DNA of 64,000 nt from Lingula anatina (taxonomy: Eukaryota; Brachiopoda; Lingulata; Lingulida; Lingulidae), in NCBI RefSeq assembly GCF_001039355.2, contig NW_019775203.1, positions 243,237 through 307,236 of the forward strand, written 5' to 3'. Positions 1-14,172 of this stretch are shown here, in pieces. Each line of letters starts with the position of its first letter. Position 1 is the stretch's first letter. The notes under the pieces are model-generated. The model made no database searches. It saw only the letters and a list, made by a program, of their open reading frames with translations, and was not told where the DNA came from. A program made the translations under genes and the position numbers.

Positions 1-3000
1 AAAAAAAAAAAAAAAAAAAAAAAAAATCCTTGCTGAGTATGAGCTGTATTTTCTTTTAAAATGCTGTTATTATTAGACAATGGTGCAAATGATTACAATA
101 AACTATCATTTTTTATTAAATCACTGCAATTTAAAATATGCTTGAATATACAAACCTATATAATGCGATGTTGTGCAAATACTTTAATATTTTTAAAAAA
201 TAATTTTCTTAAGCACCATCTAGGTACATTCACAGCCAGCCTCTGTTACATAGTTTGTAAAACTCTACACATGGATTCATGTTATATTTATCAGTATAAA
301 ATATGGTGTCAACTAATTTTTCAGTGAATATATGCACTTTGAACATAACCTTTGACACATTTGAGAACATTAGTGCATTCAATCTAATGATACAGAACGC
401 AGCTTATTTCACTATCACTATATAAAGTATAGTAGTGTGACATCTGATAGTAGTAAAAGTTTTACTATACTCATGGGCTGTTCCTTTTTGCTGTGCATTT
501 CTGTCATTATTTAGCAAATTACCTAAACCCCAAATTCCTTTAACCTTTTTTGCAATATTGACATCGTTTTTAAAAACCTAGAACATATTTTTTATGTGAA
601 ACAAAGCGTGGGAATCCATAAAATCTGCAAGCTTTCCATGGAAATTCATTGCTTATGTTTATCAGATCTAGGTCAAGAAATCATGTGAACCTGTTTCCAC
701 TACTTTGATTGGTTTTAAGGGTTGAGTGGCAGGGCTTTATTTCAGACAAAATATAATCGCAATGAACTGTAGGATTGTGCATTTTTCATGGTACGAACTT
801 TTTTGGCTGTTTATCATTGTGTACAGTGAAAAGTGTGTACCCCTGTGATTCTTTTAATGATTGTGTTTCTAGACACCTTTTTGGCCTATCAGGTGGCAGC
901 CTATTGGGAGGACTGCATGGGAATTCTAGCTCTAATTTAAGCAACATACATATGTATTAAGCCTTCTCTGGATGGCACTGGATACTCTTTTACCCCCAAG
1001 GGCATTGTTAGAATATAAAAACCTGGGAACTGCATGGCCAAATTCCCTGAGCAGCACAAGAGGCAATGCCCAGCTTGTGAATGTATCCAAGACATCTCTT
1101 CTTCAAAGACCTAAATAGTTCTATTGGTTCTCTCAAAGAGTTCTCTTGCTCCTCTTTAAAAAAGATTTTGTGGGCTTTGGAAGAGTATTCTTGGAAATGA
1201 TGCCAGACTAGTGCATCTGTGAATAAAAGCTGATCGACTTTACCCAATATTTATCTGGTTGTTTTCCCTTTAAGTTATGTCTTATATTACAACAGCACAA
1301 ATATGCAATGTTTTGTGTATCACTTTTGTATGACTTTCTAAGACAACCTGCCTGATGAGTTTCACTCTAATACTAAATAAATAACCCCCCTCACAAAGAT
1401 TCTCCTACATTTTCTAGTCTCATATTGCAGCACATATGATTTCCATTATTAAGGTACTGGTATAGACTATGGACTTTAAACCAATCTATGAATTGAAGTG
1501 ACATTACACAGGCTAACACAAGTAAAATTTTAAAAAAGCATTTGGAAAAAAGAAAAAAGAATTTGATCATTAAGTATGTTTTAACAGATATCAGTGTTAA
1601 CTGATTAAATCTGAGAATTCTGCCAACTAATTTTTTTAACCTGAGTGAAGTTAAGTAAATTGAGATAGCATTTTTCAGTCAATGCCTATTCTTGGAAGAC
1701 ACTTCACTTTAAAAAATTTAATTTGGCTATTACCTGAAAAGTTACCTTAATGGAGCCTCCATGCTCAACATAGGCACTTATTCAAATTAATTGTGATTGG
1801 TCCAAAAAGTCCAACCTGTGAAAAGGAGGAAAAAACCCATAGCATAATAACATGTTAGGACCAGTCTAAGTGTTTCAATATAGATGTAGAAAAGACAATG
1901 CATGATGTGAAATGGGTCTTGGCCTCTATTCTGACAAACAGATTTGCAGGCAGTCTGACCAAAGGTTCCTATGAAATTTTGTCAATTTGATACTTTGTAA
2001 GTCATGATCCGATTGTTTTAAATCTGCATGTATAAAAAGGTCAAGCCCTGCCAGAAACTCTGATTATCTACAGGCAATGAATTCCTCAAAGGATTTAATG
2101 GCTTTCAGTTACTTTTGAGACAATTGTTTGTAGCATTATGGAAGCATTCACCCTGCTCAGTGGTTGAAGTAGCAACCCAAGTGAGTTAGGATTGACATTA
2201 TCTTTATGAAACAATAGCTTTTGATTGGTGTCCATGCACAAAAAATCAATACCGTGACAGTTGTAATTGATCAGGAAAGTTAGAGACACAGCCATTCCTT
2301 TTATTATTTGATAATCTGAGAGACATATCAGCATGGATGTTATATATATAGTGTCTCCAAAGTAACTTTTCCTGTGTAAATGTATTCTGTAGTCTCTGTC
2401 AAAATTCAGATTGATCATGCACTAAGTATTTCATCATCGATAATTGCATAAACAATGTATTTTCCACTTACTGATGCATTTTCAGGTCTGAAAAATCACT
2501 TTTTAATTTGTTTTTCATACAGCTGCTTATAGACTGGCAATCTGATTATTTCTTTTATTTATTGGGTATGAAGCTTTATAAACTGTTGGCCATATGCATT
2601 AATGGTAGAATCAGAGACATTTCTCTCTTGTAGATACTGGTCTTCACTTTAGTAAAAACTATGCTAAAAATATTTCTCATTTGGCAGTCTGTATTCTCCA
2701 CTAGAGGTGCCCAGTTTTGAAAAATACATTATCAAATGCATTGTTATTTCTTAACACAATATTAAGCTAAATATTCTCTTTTCCAGACCCAGTGAGTCAA
2801 AAACAACCCAATTGGTTTGCAAGTTTTGAATGCCTCCCCCTTTGGAAAATCTACCAAAAAGGAATCAGCAGAATCATGAGTTCAGATATGATACCCATGT
2901 TGTACTGGTACCTATACCTTTGACTGTGCATTTGATTACATTACTGTCTAGAATTTTTCTGTGATTTTTCAGTTAAGTTAGTTAACCTGTAAACCATGTC

Positions 3001-3954
3001 AGGTCAGATTATTTACGTACTCTGTTTTCTTGCTCAATAACTGTAGATCCTTTGAACTGCTATAATACAGCAGGTGTTTTGTAAGACAAGTGGAAATTGA
3101 TTTTTTTTTCATGTTCAAATATAATACATTTTTTCAGGTGGGTATCCTTTTTCATTTCCCTTCATTTGCAACAGGTCATGCCTCATGTAATCACAATCAA
3201 AAGTTGTAAAGGTGCTTCAGAATAGTAAGGGCTAAATTCCACCAGAAGAGATGGTCCATTGGGTATCACCTTAACAACTAACAGGATTTTCAATCTGCAA
3301 GGGCCATTTTTTTTTCACTGGCATCAGCTTTAGTTAATCTAGATTGAAAGAACTCAGCCAATTATTTTCTTTACATTTGATCCTCTTATAAGGCTAGAGT
3401 TCTTGTTTCACTTTCCTGCACATTTGCACGCAATATTACTGAGGGGAAATAAGTAACAAGGTAATTAAAGTAATCCTAATACCTTGAGCCTAATGCTTAT
3501 TGAAACAAGGTATTTTGTTGGTGTCCGGATGGTTATTGAAGCTCTGAACAGCTTTGTTATGTTAAACTAATGATAGAAAGAACTTTAGAAACACTTTACA
3601 TGCAAATGGTGTTTCAAACAAAAACTAATTTTAACTTCTGATAAATAACAGCTGCTGAATTACACATTATGGTTAATTCCAATCTTTTAACTTAATTATT
3701 ACAGAAACCATCTCTAAGTTTTGAGAATGAAGTTTTTTAATTATCTTTGGCTTTGATAGGAATAATTAAAAGTACCCCTTCTGTCTGCTTCTAGTATGTA
3801 AACTTCTAAAACAAATTAATGTTTGTCTTAAAGGAGACCAGAATCAGTAACAAAATGGCTTGAACAAATATTCTTCAGAAAATTTGCCCGGAAGACAAAT
3901 GATTTATCAAAAGACACAAATTGGGTGTTTGTTATGCAGTAAGCTTTAATAACA
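1..3954. other. Intergenic, no supported gene
   Basis: The stretch opens with a 26-base A run. It contains only short open frames with no recognisable protein pattern and no coherent splice-linked exons on either strand. It could include the 3' untranslated region of a gene outside the window, since AATAAA-type hexamers occur near 1224 and 1375, but nothing links them to a coding sequence here. Confidence 0.6.
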
Positions 3955-3976
3955 ATTATTATTATTATTATTAGTG

Positions 3977-4007
<31 letters not shown>

Positions 4008-4029
4008 CAGTAGCAGTAGTAGTAGCAGC

Positions 4030-4067
<38 letters not shown>

Positions 4068-4068
4068 C
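3955..4068. repeat. Compound trinucleotide microsatellite (ATT)n-(AGT/AGC)n
   Basis: A short ATT run passes into about 95 bases of AGT units, some changed to AGC. On the minus strand this reads as a long open poly-leucine frame, which is a by-product of the repeat and not a protein. Confidence 0.95.
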
Positions 4069-4529
4069 ATTTTATTTTATCTTTTTTTTTTTTTGCTAGG
4101 TCTGGAAGTAAATGACCTACGTCTGGTACACAATACTTGCTAAATCATGATATCTCATAGTTAAAGGATCTCGTTTTTTCCCAAACTCTTGATAGCAACC
4201 AATGGTCATTCACTTTCTTACCTGAGGGGTTAAATTTACCATTGTGAAGTCATTTGCCTGTCAATTTAATAACACTGAGCAACTGTTACTGCCTTAAATG
4301 AGCATTAATGTCATTTCTACTCAATACAAGGGAAATAAAAAGCAATTTACTTTTCACACTGTTCCTACCTCTGGAGGTATACAGGTCTACTATCAATTGC
4401 TACAATTAAAAGTGTCATAGCCCTCCAAATTTGAGAGACCTTAAGGGCTCACCCCTGTAGTCTTCACAAGTAATTACTAGTGTCTCAAGGCCTTAAAATA
4501 TTGTTTTTCATCAGGGTAAATTTTGAAAG

Positions 4530-4554
4530 CTGTGTGTGTGTGTGTGTGTGTGTG
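4530..4554. repeat. (GT)n microsatellite
   Basis: Uninterrupted TG/GT dinucleotides of about 12 units. Confidence 0.9.
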
Positions 4555-4700
4555 TTTCATTTCAGCAACTATTTCTTCACAGACCATGTGACCCATATCT
4601 GTCAATGCATTTTTGAATGTTAAATTGGTTGCTATAAAATATTTTTTTCTACAATTCAAAATTTATAGGCTGGGTTACATATATCTCTAATGTACAGATC

Positions 4701-4702
4701 AT

Positions 4703-4764
<62 letters not shown>
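4701..4764. repeat. (ATTT)n microsatellite
   Basis: About 16 uninterrupted ATTT units. The same unit recurs at 17105-17159 and 28882-28936, and as AAAT near 54836. Confidence 0.95.
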
Positions 4765-4767
<3 letters not shown>

Positions 4768-5429
4768 ATATAAAACAAATATTTAAAAACCCATTCGGGT
4801 CTACTTTAATTTCATTAGTTAATCACACACTATACCAAAAAACTATGATGTAAATATTTAAACTTCTAACCATCATTGAAAAAGAAAAGAAGGAAAGTGA
4901 GCAAAAATAGCTTTTAAAGAGTAGGTAATAGGAGTTTCCAAAGTAATTACCAAAACTTCCTTCATATGTGAAATATATTACAGCAATTTTCTGCAATTAT
5001 TTTCACAGGAGATGCAAGAAGTCCAACCATACTTATATTAATAGACCCTGATCAAAGCAATTCTTAATTTGGTTCACATATATATGTGGATTACTTACCA
5101 CATTTCACAGGTACTAAAGTGGCATTTTTCATGAGATTTTCCACCTTCCAAAGATTTATGCTCTTTATATTTTCCATCTGCTTACGTTATTTTTTCATAG
5201 CAGTACTGATTTGGAGCTAATCTCTCTGCCTCTGACATCCCTACACCTGCTTCCAGAGAACATAATGTTCAGACTGGTAAACAAATTACATCAACTATAT
5301 TAGCCTCAGTGTTTTGGTCTGATGGCCAGTCCTTAGGGAGTGCTGGTCTGAACTTATCCTAGAAATATAATCCAACTGAACATAGTTTGATTTGGATATG
5401 TATAAAAAAATAATATTTAGAATGTGCCT

Positions 5430-5448
5430 CTATATATATATATATATA

Positions 5449-5494
<46 letters not shown>
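5430..5494. repeat. (TA)n followed by (CA)n microsatellite
   Basis: About 19 bases of TA pass directly into about 45 bases of CA. Confidence 0.95.
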
Positions 5495-5495
<1 letters not shown>

Positions 5496-6055
5496 TTGTC
5501 TCGTGGTCTCCTGTTTAAGATTCTAGCATGGTTTAGATAGAACACCATTAGGGCATGCAAAGCCTTGGGCTATTGGTTTGACACTTAGCCTCATTGGGAC
5601 ATGATCAAATCAATATGGGACTCCCAGTCAGGTTATGTTCATGCTAATTTGGAAGACCCTATGCTGAAAAAGTGCAAGTTTTAAAGCTACTCCTTTGCTG
5701 CATGAGCTGACTTGGTGTTTAGTATCTACTTTGAATTCTTGTGTTGCAAGGGTTCCATTTCTAGAAATACATGTAGCTGCAACTTTGAAGTTGTGATATA
5801 TGGTATAGTCAAGTAGCAGGATGTGAGAGGAAAGTACTGAAACTTTTTTCTTGAGGGGCTGAAGGTTAAGGTTTTTTAATGGCCCGTGCTGAACTTAACT
5901 GCATGGTATAAAATACTGGAGATGATTGGAATGTGTTGAAGAAGGTACAGGTGAGTACAGTGGGTTATAAAGAGAGAATGAGATGATAAATATATATACA
6001 AAGCTGCTTTCTATATTATTAAAATTTTTAGTTGAGTGGAATTAAAAATCCTGGA

Positions 6056-6057
<2 letters not shown>

Positions 6058-6112
<55 letters not shown>
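6058..6112. repeat. (CT)n microsatellite
   Basis: An uninterrupted CT run of about 27 units. Confidence 0.95.
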
Positions 6113-6115
<3 letters not shown>

Positions 6116-8667
6116 TGACTTTGTATATTCTTTATTGTATTAGAGAGAGACTGGAAACGATTTAATAGTTTTCATCAGTCCTTTCTTAGATGAAATTTAT
6201 ATGATCAGTAGTGTGATCAACTGCATATTAATTTGATCAATAACAAATTTATAATGATGAATTTAAATGGGGTCATTTCCTTTGAAATGCATGACTTATT
6301 TATTTGTTAGGAAAACAGTGAAGGGTGTATGTAGATTAAAAGTAATTATTCAAGAGCAACAGAAATTCTTGGGGGCTCTGTGAGGAATATATATTTTCTT
6401 GCCCACTCATCTGAGCCTATATATATACATGTGTATGGGGTAATTAAAATATTACTTCTTTTCTTAGTCAAGTTGGCCAGTTTTGTAGTATTAAAATGCT
6501 TGTCACCACTGATTTTCATAAACTACAACTTTATTCACATTAATATTCTCATCATCCATTGCATTTGTGGTTCACCTGAACTTTTTTTATTTTTGGGGTC
6601 ACTCAGTGCATAATAAGATGTTCTGCAACTTTCCTATGCTAGAGACAAATTCTTTAATCATCTCAGCCCCTATAAGGTCCAACTTTAAAATGTAGTTTCA
6701 GTGTATCCATGAAGACAAAGATAATATTGTATCTTAAGATTTAAGAATTATTAAATTTCCAGCAATATTGCCTCATGTGTTTAAGCCCTTAAATACAGAC
6801 AGTCTTGTCAATAATCCACTAGTAGAACCCTTCACCAGATAAATGCATTTATCATGAAATAATTTCAGATGTCTTTTTAAGTCCCTTGTTTCTCGTTACT
6901 TTACTACATGTTTTTTTTTAGACTCATGTTGAGTGACTTGGAATTCAGAAGCACATCCTTCTTTTAACATGTGTTGGACATGGGGAATGAGATATTAAAT
7001 TATCAGTAACACACAGGATACTACAGATTTTTTCAGGATAGGAGTACACAGACATCAATAATATATTTATATATCACCCCATCAATTCTCTTCTCCATGC
7101 TTCTTTTAGGAAATCTGATTTGCTGTCTCTTCCCATTTCACCTATACATCTTCATTAAGCTGCCATATTATGACAAGAATACAGGAAAAGTATACATTTG
7201 CCATTAAATCTGACACCTGACTTTTGATGTCAGATGAATAGAAAAGTAAAAAAAAATTCTCCAATGTCAGTATACAATTGTGTTGTTTCAGTATAGATGC
7301 GTGTTAAGTATTCATCATAGGGATTAGATTTATTCAAAAGATACAGGATGGGTTAGAAATCTCTTGTGGATATTTTTCAAATCAGACATGATAAAATGAG
7401 AAATAGGAATTTGATGATCTTGCAGTGGACTTGAAAGCTTGTACTAAAAGGCTGACTTACAATGTATCTTAGTGTCAATAATAATAACAATCTAGAGTTT
7501 ATTTGTAAATTTCCACCAGATTTTTCTTGGACAGTGTGTATGTTTTACATCATATGCCATGGAAACCTTACTGTTATCAACTCATTTCCTAAACAGAAAC
7601 ATTTATTTGAAGAAAAAAGACAATATTAGCAAATTGATAAAAATTACATTGTTTTATGAATTAATCATGAATTCCAAATGAAAATATGTATAGATATATT
7701 TTGGAAGGTTGAATTAAAGGATAACTTGATTTAAACACCAGTTTTCTTCTAATAATACAATATTTCTGTGAATTATGGTTATTTCATAGCAGAATATTAG
7801 TACTCAACTTTTATAGGCTTTGACAGTTTTCTATATCATTTACATTAAGACATTATTTCTTAAATAAAAGCCTAATAACATAGCTAAAATCCCACTGTAA
7901 AAGCTTAATCTTTCAAGGATACTGCAAGTGCCAAAACCCCAATGCATAAAACAGATAATTTTCTTCTACTTAAATTGGTAAACAACTGTACACAGCTAAT
8001 TCAATCAATAACAGCTTACTGATCAATGGAGGTGCTGGCGTTTACTGGTGGAAGGTGTTCTAGGATAGGGAATTTGGCGGATAAATTAGAAATTGATTTG
8101 TTACTTGTGAAGAATAATTGGTATTTGCCACATGTTATTATGGACATTTGTAAAAGATTATATGTTATTAAAATTTGTTTCACAATTACATGTAATAATA
8201 TAAGGTAGATTGGTTACCACCTATCTTTCAATCTGCAGACTCTAATGATAAAATCAAATTTATTAAAACTGAGTGGATATACCTAATTACTTTTTATTTT
8301 GTGTGACCATTTTTAAAATCCAATCTTGGTTTTACCAGCATTATTTCAGATGCCTTTGGTTTTATCAAAAGTTCAATATTGTTTAATGCAAAATATGGCT
8401 TGCTTAAGGGCGCAGCTTCCTGATATAATTTTGTTTATGGCAAAGAGTCAGCAGGCATTAATTAAAGAAGTTTTTATATTCTGTCTTCTTATTCATGTAA
8501 TAACATTAGATTATGAGCAAAAGAAGTGGGCGCCAACTTATTGAATTTGAGCCTGTTGTTGCTATATTTATAGACAGTCAGATATTGGTCTGGACATACT
8601 GCAACCATCACCTGCATCTGATTTTGCTATTGCCGATGGCTTGCTGTCACCATGCACTTTTCTGGAT

Positions 8668-8705
8668 TTTTATGTACAGACACAGACACATGTCTGTACA
8701 TAAAA
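8668..8705. repeat. 15-bp-arm hairpin (TACAGACA type)
   Basis: The arms TTTTATGTACAGACA (8668-8682) and its exact reverse complement (8691-8705) surround an 8-base loop. A related hairpin with 10-bp arms, TATACAGACA and its complement, lies at 19815-19841. The sequence downstream of both is CA/CC-rich. Probably a short dispersed repeat of unknown class. Confidence 0.6.
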
Positions 8706-9375
8706 CTGTCACCTGCGTTTGTCAACCCTGTCGTCGTCGCCATCCACTTTCAGTGTTATAAGGTCTGATACATAGGTCAAGTTCAAAAATTAGCTTGATT
8801 AGTTTACATTTGTTGAAGTTAAGCTGTTATTTGTATACAAGTGGGTTTTCCTCAGATTCAATTCTTAAGCATGTTAATATGCCTTTAAGTGTATCTTAAC
8901 AATTATGTAAAAATGATTGTAAATATGTTATTGTGTAATGTGTAATAAAGTGTCAAAAATAGAAATGAACTCAAATCAGTGCAGTTTGTCATATTCAATC
9001 CCTCACTATGTTCAGAATCTCAGAATGGAGCAAATTGGACCTTTAAAATTGTTCAATTGATATTTTCACCATGTTAACAATTTTATATGATCATTTAAAA
9101 ATGAAAGTAAATTGGTTATTGTGTATTATGTAATTAGAGTTGAAAGTGAAAATAACACATTTCAGTACTTGTGTACATATTGGCATTTTTAAGGTGTGAC
9201 TTTGAATTTCCATGGGCCTGGAGGCCTTTGCTGGTCACATTCTCTAAATATCTATGTTACCTGCAGTGCACAGTTTTAAATTGATGGTGATTATAAACTG
9301 CAAAGCATTATGTAACATTGCATCAAAATTGATAAAAAATATTTTGTGTACTGCCACTACAAATGCTCTAAGTGC

Positions 9376-10835
9376 TACGGTAATTCTCCAATCTATACGA
9401 ACGCCGCAATAATTACGAACGAAACGTTTTTTCTCTGAATCTGAATTTTTTTTCTCCGTTCTGTACGAACGATCGCTAAACTCACCTTGGGCACAATTTA
9501 AATTTTCCGAACGCAAGAAAGTGTGCCCAATTGAAACTCGCCCCATGATTCGTCAAAGCGAGTTTTCAGACCACCGTTCCAAACAAAGGAACTGCCACTT
9601 GACAGGAGAGATTGTTATCATGTATTTGTGCTGTTTTTGAATGAGACGATAGAAGGACTCAACCTGCCCGCCGGCAGCTGCAGGCCAGTTTTAAAACCCT
9701 ATTGTTATTTAGAAATTATTGAAAGCATCAGTACACATAAATTACTTACTGTTTATTATCATTTCTTAACTTCTGCCGGCCGACTGGTCATCAACATCCA
9801 CCATCGGTGTTTCACCGATAACTGGTTTCCAGTAAAATCTATAAACGTGAAACCCACGCAGAACAGAAGAGTATGAGAAATCCATAGTCAATGATCGAGT
9901 TTTTCTTTGTTTTTGGTAGTCATTAGGAAATTAAATTTTTTAAGAGGAGTTCTGTCTTGTATTGTATTTATTTTTCTAATTTGAGTTGTGATAAAGTTCA
10001 TGCTTTTTTGTTTGTTTGTTTTTCCTTGTTAAAGACCTTGTCTCATGAACAACTATTAGGTAAACCTTACTGATATTGGTGATTGTGGTGCCGTATGACT
10101 TTATACAAATTTACCTGCAGTTTTCTGTATTTTTTCTAATTAAGTTTACATTGATTGCGTGCAAATTAATATGCTGTAAAAGACTTACATAAATAGACAT
10201 GAATTGAGCTGATGTTATTTTTCATATCAAGTATAATCTCTATTAACGTCAGTGATATCTACTGTGAGGAGTTTCAAGTATTTTGTTTTGGCGGAAGAAA
10301 TTTATGTAGGCCTAATGGGGGGTGTGACATTATTAATATTGCAGATTTTCTATATGTGAAATCATATTAAAAGTAAATACGCATTAAATAAAATATGCAA
10401 CTGGATACGCAAATATTCTTGTCTGTTTTTGACAGAAGTTGGAAAAAATGATGTTGTCCTGTCTTGGTAAAACATAACAGGGAAAAACGATGTTGTCTTG
10501 TCTTGGGAGAAACGTACCTCTTTAGTATGAAGGAATTGTTTCTTAACTTGAATTCCCGGCTTTTTTTTAGTTTGTTTTCATTCATTGCAATATCGCAAGA
10601 ATAATTTGTTTGTGCTAAAAGCTGATCACAGTGATTTAATCTGAAAGTAATGCTTACACTTAGCAATGTAGGTAAGTGGAGATAATTTCCGGTACAGCCG
10701 TATTCCATTCGTATTTCAATGGATACGAACGCGTGGCAATTTTTAGCAGACTGAATTTCAAGCCTTACGAACAAAATGATTATCTTCCAAAAATAATTAA
10801 TTTTAATCGTTCGTATAGATTGGAGAATTACCGTA
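9376..10835. mobile_element. Non-autonomous DNA transposon, 28-bp perfect TIRs, TACGGTAAT ends
   Basis: The first 28 bases (9376-9403), beginning TACGGTAATTCTCC, are repeated exactly in reverse complement at 10808-10835. If the outer TA at each end is a target-site duplication, the element proper starts CGGTAATTCT. The inner TIR motif TACGAACG recurs several times near both ends (around 9414, 9463 and 9510 on the left; around 10735 and 10769 on the right). Open frames inside (for example on the minus strand at 10367-10870) resemble no transposase I know. TA duplication fits Tc1/mariner-like and some other superfamilies, but the class is not decided here. See the second element at 58250-61841. 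Confidence 0.8.
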
Positions 10836-13800
10836 CTTATGATTTTGTAACTTAAAAGAATGATTGCCATTCAGCTCAGCTTGATTGGATTACTTTTCTT
10901 TCTTTTTGTCTGTACATTTGACAGCTTTGCTGCCTTGTTTACTAATAAACATCGTATGGTATACGTTATTATTCTCAAACTCATAGAAGTGATTCAGGAG
11001 GGGGCTTCTCGATATTCCGAAGGTGTATCCAATTAACCTTCGGACTATTGAACCTTCAGACTTTTGCTACGGCCCCATTCAGGATTTAAATGCACCTGGT
11101 TTTTGTAGAACCAGCCTGATCATATACTATTTAACTCGTCACATACTAATCATGTACTACATTACTAAAGTTATGAAAAATTTTTACGTCTTGAAGGTTG
11201 TGAAAGAGGAATTGTCTGTGGTGTATTTGATATCAGACTTTCCATTAGGATGAGTATGGTATATAACTGAACATAACAGAATATGTCCCCTTCATATAAT
11301 AAGTTTTAACTTGTGTAATTTAACAGACAGAGAAAAGATCAATTTCATTTTATGGTGCTTGCCTGTTACCAACATTATGCAAAAATTTGTGGATAGATTT
11401 TGATGAAATTTACAGGATGGGCTTACTAAGCATAATCTCTTGGTGGTGACCCACTAATCAATTAATTGAATGATTGATTGATTGATTGATGATAATGAGC
11501 AGTGTTGACAGACGTCTGCATTATCTGAGTGCTTTTCTAATTATTCATGATTTCATTTGAGAGTGAAAATAAATGGCCTGACCAGTGGCTACATGCTCAA
11601 ACTTTCACTGCAAAACTACTACATGTACCCACACTGTCTACAGAAGTGCAGATAAAACTGATGCAGGTTGTCAATCCACATACTATTGCTTAGGATTGAT
11701 TACTGTATTGTGCCAATCTGCTCCAAGAAGTGTGCAATTTTGTAGGAAATTGCTAGGTAGGTGATACTTTGAATGGAATGCAGTTAAGTCAGATTGACAT
11801 GAAATCACAAAAAAGCGTTTTTATTTTAGGTACCTCTATGATTAAATCCTGCATAATTTACTTTTGTATTTAAGGATAGTTATTATAAAGGTTATTTGAA
11901 ATAACATTTTAAATATTTGAGTGGTGTTGAAGAGCTGAATCATAATCAGGTTGATCATACAACCAGTTCAATCTCTGTTTTTAAATTCTAACTCTGATGA
12001 AGACACTTACCAGTGCAGTTCTTAACGATATCTGAGGAAAATGAAAATATAATTTGCTCTGCTTAATAATTATGGTGTGGGAAAACACTGAGGAGTCACC
12101 TTGTGAGTACACAATTTTGACATTCAGTTCAAAATAGTACTTATCCTCTAGCCAGGTTTGCCAGCTCTTCATATTATCAAATATTTTTATTTTTTGTCAA
12201 AATCTAATACTTTTTCTGGCTATAAGAAATTATAAACAATACCTCTTTGCTGTTAAAAAAAGTGACTGTTGGCATCGGAAACTTCATTCTTCATATGTGT
12301 ACATGTAGCTTCCTGATTTAAACACATATGACTTAGGAAAACTCTTCAATTGAATCCCTGGGGCACATCATACAAATTTTAATATAAATAGTATATGATC
12401 AACTTTAATTTTTGTCTCTTTTTCATAATGCTCTCACTCAGTTTGGTGTAAACAGTATCTAACATCATGTTCTATACCAAACGTTGTAAAGGTTTGCAAG
12501 AAGGTGGAGCCAGATAGGCAAGTGTAAACTGGCCTTCAGTTTTGACTAAGCAGAGAGATGTGCTTAAGAATTTCATTTTCTATCACCACTGATCCCTGTG
12601 TGTGCAGTAAGTGCCTCAAAAACCATTATTGACTTGGATTTATCTGAGGCACATGCCAAGAAAGCTTCATTTGGGGACATAAATTTCAAAAGAAGGAAAA
12701 TTTTGATTGGCAAGATGACTTTTATATCACAGCTTTTCACAGCAGTAGCTAAGTATGGGTCCTCACAGACCAAAGGTAAATAAGTCTGATTGTCCATTGG
12801 TTCAAAGGGTCTATTGCTTTGAAGACTCATTGGTTTGAAATGTAATTAAAAAGACATTCTGACTAAACAAAATTGATGCTAAATGTAGAAACTGTTCTGA
12901 TTCTCTTATAGCAATAATGCCATTGAATCTAAAGATCTGTGAGTCTCCATACACATATTTCTGCACTGGCTTATAAACCTTAACATGACAGTGGGGCATG
13001 AACCTTCAGCTAATAATTAATAAAAGTAACCCTTTTAGACTATTGGGAAGCACACATTTAAGGAAGTAATGAAACAAAACATTCTAATCCATATCAGATT
13101 GTTACAGACATAATTTTGCAAAAAAATGCTTTAAGCATAATCTTAAAGCAAATTACTTTTCTAATACTTTCGCATGAATCAAATTCAAACAAGTTTGAAA
13201 TGTCTGACCATATGTTTTAACTTCTAAGATTCTAGCAATAGACACATAAAGATGAAACTGAACTTTCAGTTCTTTTGAGATAAGATAAAATAATGAGTTA
13301 AATGAATGCTGATAAAGTATTTCATTTAAGGATTGTCTAACCTTAAAGTTATATTTATTTTTCAAAAAGGAATTTTTTAAACCACTGTTGCCTATTGATT
13401 TCAGGGACTCCATCCTGAAGTGCAGCAAGCCAGTAGTTTTATGACCCAAGGATTGCCATATTTGATTAGTTGCCAATGAAGTGGTAGGTGTGTTCATTCA
13501 TTCTTAAAGAGAGAGAGGAAAGAGAGGGAAATCAGCCATAAACAACCAACTGAATGGACAATTTGTGGTGGTGAAGTGTAGTGAAGTTTAGTGTAAACCA
13601 CAGATGTGAGAAAAATGAATCAACTCTCAGAATCTAAAAAGGAATTCTGGATCTTTGGAGACTTTTGCTGCTCTGATTGTTGCTGAAAAAGATAACAGGA
13701 CCTTTGAAAACTTTCATTACCCTAATCAAAAGAAGAGTGCAGTCTTTGGAAACCTTGTTCATATCCTGATTGCTTCTGCAAAGGAAAGCTGATCTTTAAA

Positions 13801-14172
13801 TAGTTAAGTGTAAAGGGTTTACAGCACCTGATAGGTTGCTGAATAAGAAGGCAAGTTGATTCCATAATGAGGACAGCAACCAATGATTTGCAGTCAGCAG
13901 CGACTGTCTTGGGAGATATGAATACAAAAGCTGGACCAATTTTCCAAGACCTTCTATTTATTTCTTAGAAGTGCATGTATGAGCCTAAAGACCCAAAAGA
14001 CCTGTATAGTGGGGCATTATCTGTGTTGCAATATTAGAACATACAAGGTGAAGTAATCCCAGGAGATTTCAGATGTTCTGATTTAGCTTTTGGGGTCTTT
14101 TTCTCATTTGTTTTCTTGACGCTTGAAAAAGGAAACACTATGAAACATTTCAAAGTGATTTGAGGTGGAAAA
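10836..14172. other. Intergenic, upstream of the GPCR gene
   Basis: No supported coding exon. The last few hundred bases probably include the 5' untranslated region and promoter of the GPCR gene, but I see no clear TATA box or other anchor that would place the start. Confidence 0.5.

Larger units (their letters stand above)
4765..9375. other. Intergenic, no supported gene
   Basis: AT-rich sequence with simple repeats (annotated separately). Short frames between about 8026 and 8760 look open but show no domain or conserved pattern. The only structure found is a hairpin at 8668-8705. Confidence 0.55.

Noticed and set aside
3828-4070. Open minus-strand frame rich in leucine
   Set aside because: It is the translation of the AGT/ATT microsatellite and has no independent coding evidence.
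8513-8761. 82-codon plus-strand frame with Cys/His residues
   Set aside because: It runs through a short inverted repeat, the Cys/His spacing fits no zinc-finger pattern, and there is no splice or homology support.
10367-10870. 167-codon minus-strand frame in the 1.46-kb element
   Set aside because: It runs through the terminal inverted repeat and subterminal repeats and resembles no known protein.
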